From: an uncultured Bacillota bacterium
GTDB lineage: Bacteria > Bacillota > Dehalobacteriia > UBA7702
Assembly (NCBI GenBank): GCA_902766525.1
Contig: CACXDX010000036.1
Span: 1-13,823 of the forward strand
Direction: 5' to 3'
Length of the DNA stretch: 13,823 nucleotides
Shown here: piece by piece, positions 13,064-13,823 of the stretch
Position numbering within the stretch: the first letter of the stretch is position 1
Layout: each line of letters begins with the position of its first letter
Program-made: the position numbers and the translations under genes
Notes under the pieces: generated by a model
What the model was told of the DNA's origin: nothing
Database searches by the model: none
The model's input: only the letters and a program-made list of their open reading frames with translations

Positions 13064-13823
13064 ATGAAAAATCACGGCTCAAAAAGAATATTTTCGCCGC
13101 TCATCGCGGCCCTGCTCTGCGTGATGCTGCTTTTTTCCTGCTCCGCGGCGGTTTCCGCCTCGACGCTGTTTAAGGATGTGCCCTACACGTCCTGGTATTA
13201 TTTCTATGTGAAATACGATATCGACAAGGCCGTCATGAGCGGCACTTCGAAAACGACCTTTTCGCCGCGGCAGGCGATGTCCCGGGCGATGACGGTGAAG
13301 ACCGTCCACAATCTCGCCGGTCAGCCCGGATACAGCCTTGAAGGCGGCGAAGGCGAAGAAGCGTGGGCCGGCTTTTACGACGTGCCGGCGGGAAGCTGGT
13401 ATGAAGATGCCGTCTACTGGGCGTGGTCCCGGGGGATCGCCGCCGGCGTCGGCGAAAACCGCTTCGCCCCCAATGCTCCCGTGACCCGGGAGGAATTCGC
13501 CGCCTTTCTCTATCGCTATGAGGCCGATCTCTTCGAGCAGTGGATGAAAGCCGAAAGCGAAGGGGAAGAGAGCGCGGCCGCGGCCGCGGCGGAAACGGAA
13601 ACAACGGAAGAAACGGACGAGGCGGCGGCGGCGAATGCTGCCGAAGCCGAAGAAAGCTCCGCAAAAGAAGCGGCGGCCGCCGCCGCGCCGTCGGCTTTTT
13701 CCTTTGAGGAGACCTACGTTCCCGGCGATCTCAGCCGTTTCGGCGATGAAGCGGCGATCTCCGACTGGGCGAGAACGCCCCTGGCCTGGGCCGTCGGCCA
13801 AGGCCTCTTCGTCGGCAACGACA
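13064..13823 (+). CDS. Secreted S-layer homology (SLH) domain protein, 5' part
   Basis: Open to the window end with 253 residues visible; GGGGAGG (13048-13054) precedes ATG 13064. A signal peptide (basic start, hydrophobic 10-31) ends near AVSAS; Cys26 in LLFSC might be a lipid-attachment site but has an unusual Phe. Three SLH modules follow: FKDVPYTSWYYFYVKYDIDK (36-55) to about 90, FYDVPAGSWYEDAVYWAWSRG (104-124) to about 152, and FGDEAAISDWARTPLAWAVGQG (226-247) onward. Between the second and third lies an Ala/Glu/Thr-rich, probably disordered insert (about 162-210). SLH modules bind pyruvylated secondary cell-wall polymers, so the protein should be anchored at the cell surface. What follows the third module is outside the window. 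Confidence 0.9.
   Translation, partial: MKNHGSKRIFSPLIAALLCVMLLFSCSAAVSASTLFKDVPYTSWYYFYVKYDIDKAVMSGTSKTTFSPRQAMSRAMTVKTVHNLAGQPGYSLEGGEGEEAWAGFYDVPAGSWYEDAVYWAWSRGIAAGVGENRFAPNAPVTREEFAAFLYRYEADLFEQWMKAESEGEESAAAAAAETETTEETDEAAAANAAEAEESSAKEAAAAAAPSAFSFEETYVPGDLSRFGDEAAISDWARTPLAWAVGQGLFVGND

Overview
The window looks like chromosome from a spore-forming, high-GC member of the Firmicutes (class Clostridia or a close relative). Evidence: a full-length SpoIIE sporulation phosphatase, a protein with S-layer homology (SLH) domains, AGGAGG-type ribosome binding sites, sigma-A-like promoters, and a low-GC-Firmicutes-type tRNA-Met. Most genes are GC-rich with C/G-ending codons; one gene (6256-7071) is strikingly AT-rich. 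The species cannot be told from the sequence alone.

Layout. (1) 1-146: 3' end of a gene, probably an L-serine dehydratase alpha domain, followed by a hairpin terminator. (2) 552-5108: a tightly packed plus-strand operon of five genes: an unrecognised membrane-anchored acidic protein, an ABC transporter ATPase, its ABC-2-type permease, a sensor histidine kinase and an OmpR-type response regulator. The last four overlap by 1 to 4 bases. It closes with a strong hairpin shared with the convergent gene. (3) 5278-5715, minus: a small membrane protein with a very acidic N-terminus. (4) 5880-7540, the accessory region: two direct copies of a 125-bp structured repeat (9 differences) bracket an AT-rich orphan ATP-grasp ligase gene. 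Beyond the second copy lie a partial repeat and extra copies of the tRNA-Glu 3' end. (5) 7583-7738, minus: tRNA-Met(CAU) then tRNA-Glu(UUC), with CCA encoded, a consensus promoter and a terminator. (6) 7769-8461, minus: a YetF/DUF421 membrane protein. (7) 8608-9042: a small DUF606/DMT-type membrane protein. (8) 9183-11585: spoIIE, preceded by Spo0A-box-like sequences. (9) 11832-13043: a Crp/Fnr-family regulator, then a YjbQ-family protein. (10) 13064 to the end: the start of a secreted SLH-domain protein.

How the genes work together. Region 2 is a classic signal-response export module: the kinase and regulator most likely control the ABC transporter and the upstream surface protein. Region 8 is the sigma-F-activating phosphatase of sporulation. 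Regions 4 and 5 look like a plastic site: a foreign-looking gene between repeats, next to a tRNA whose 3' end is duplicated nearby. No transposase, integrase or CRISPR array is visible. The least explained parts are the 125-bp repeat, the cassette it brackets, and the first gene of the ABC/two-component operon.
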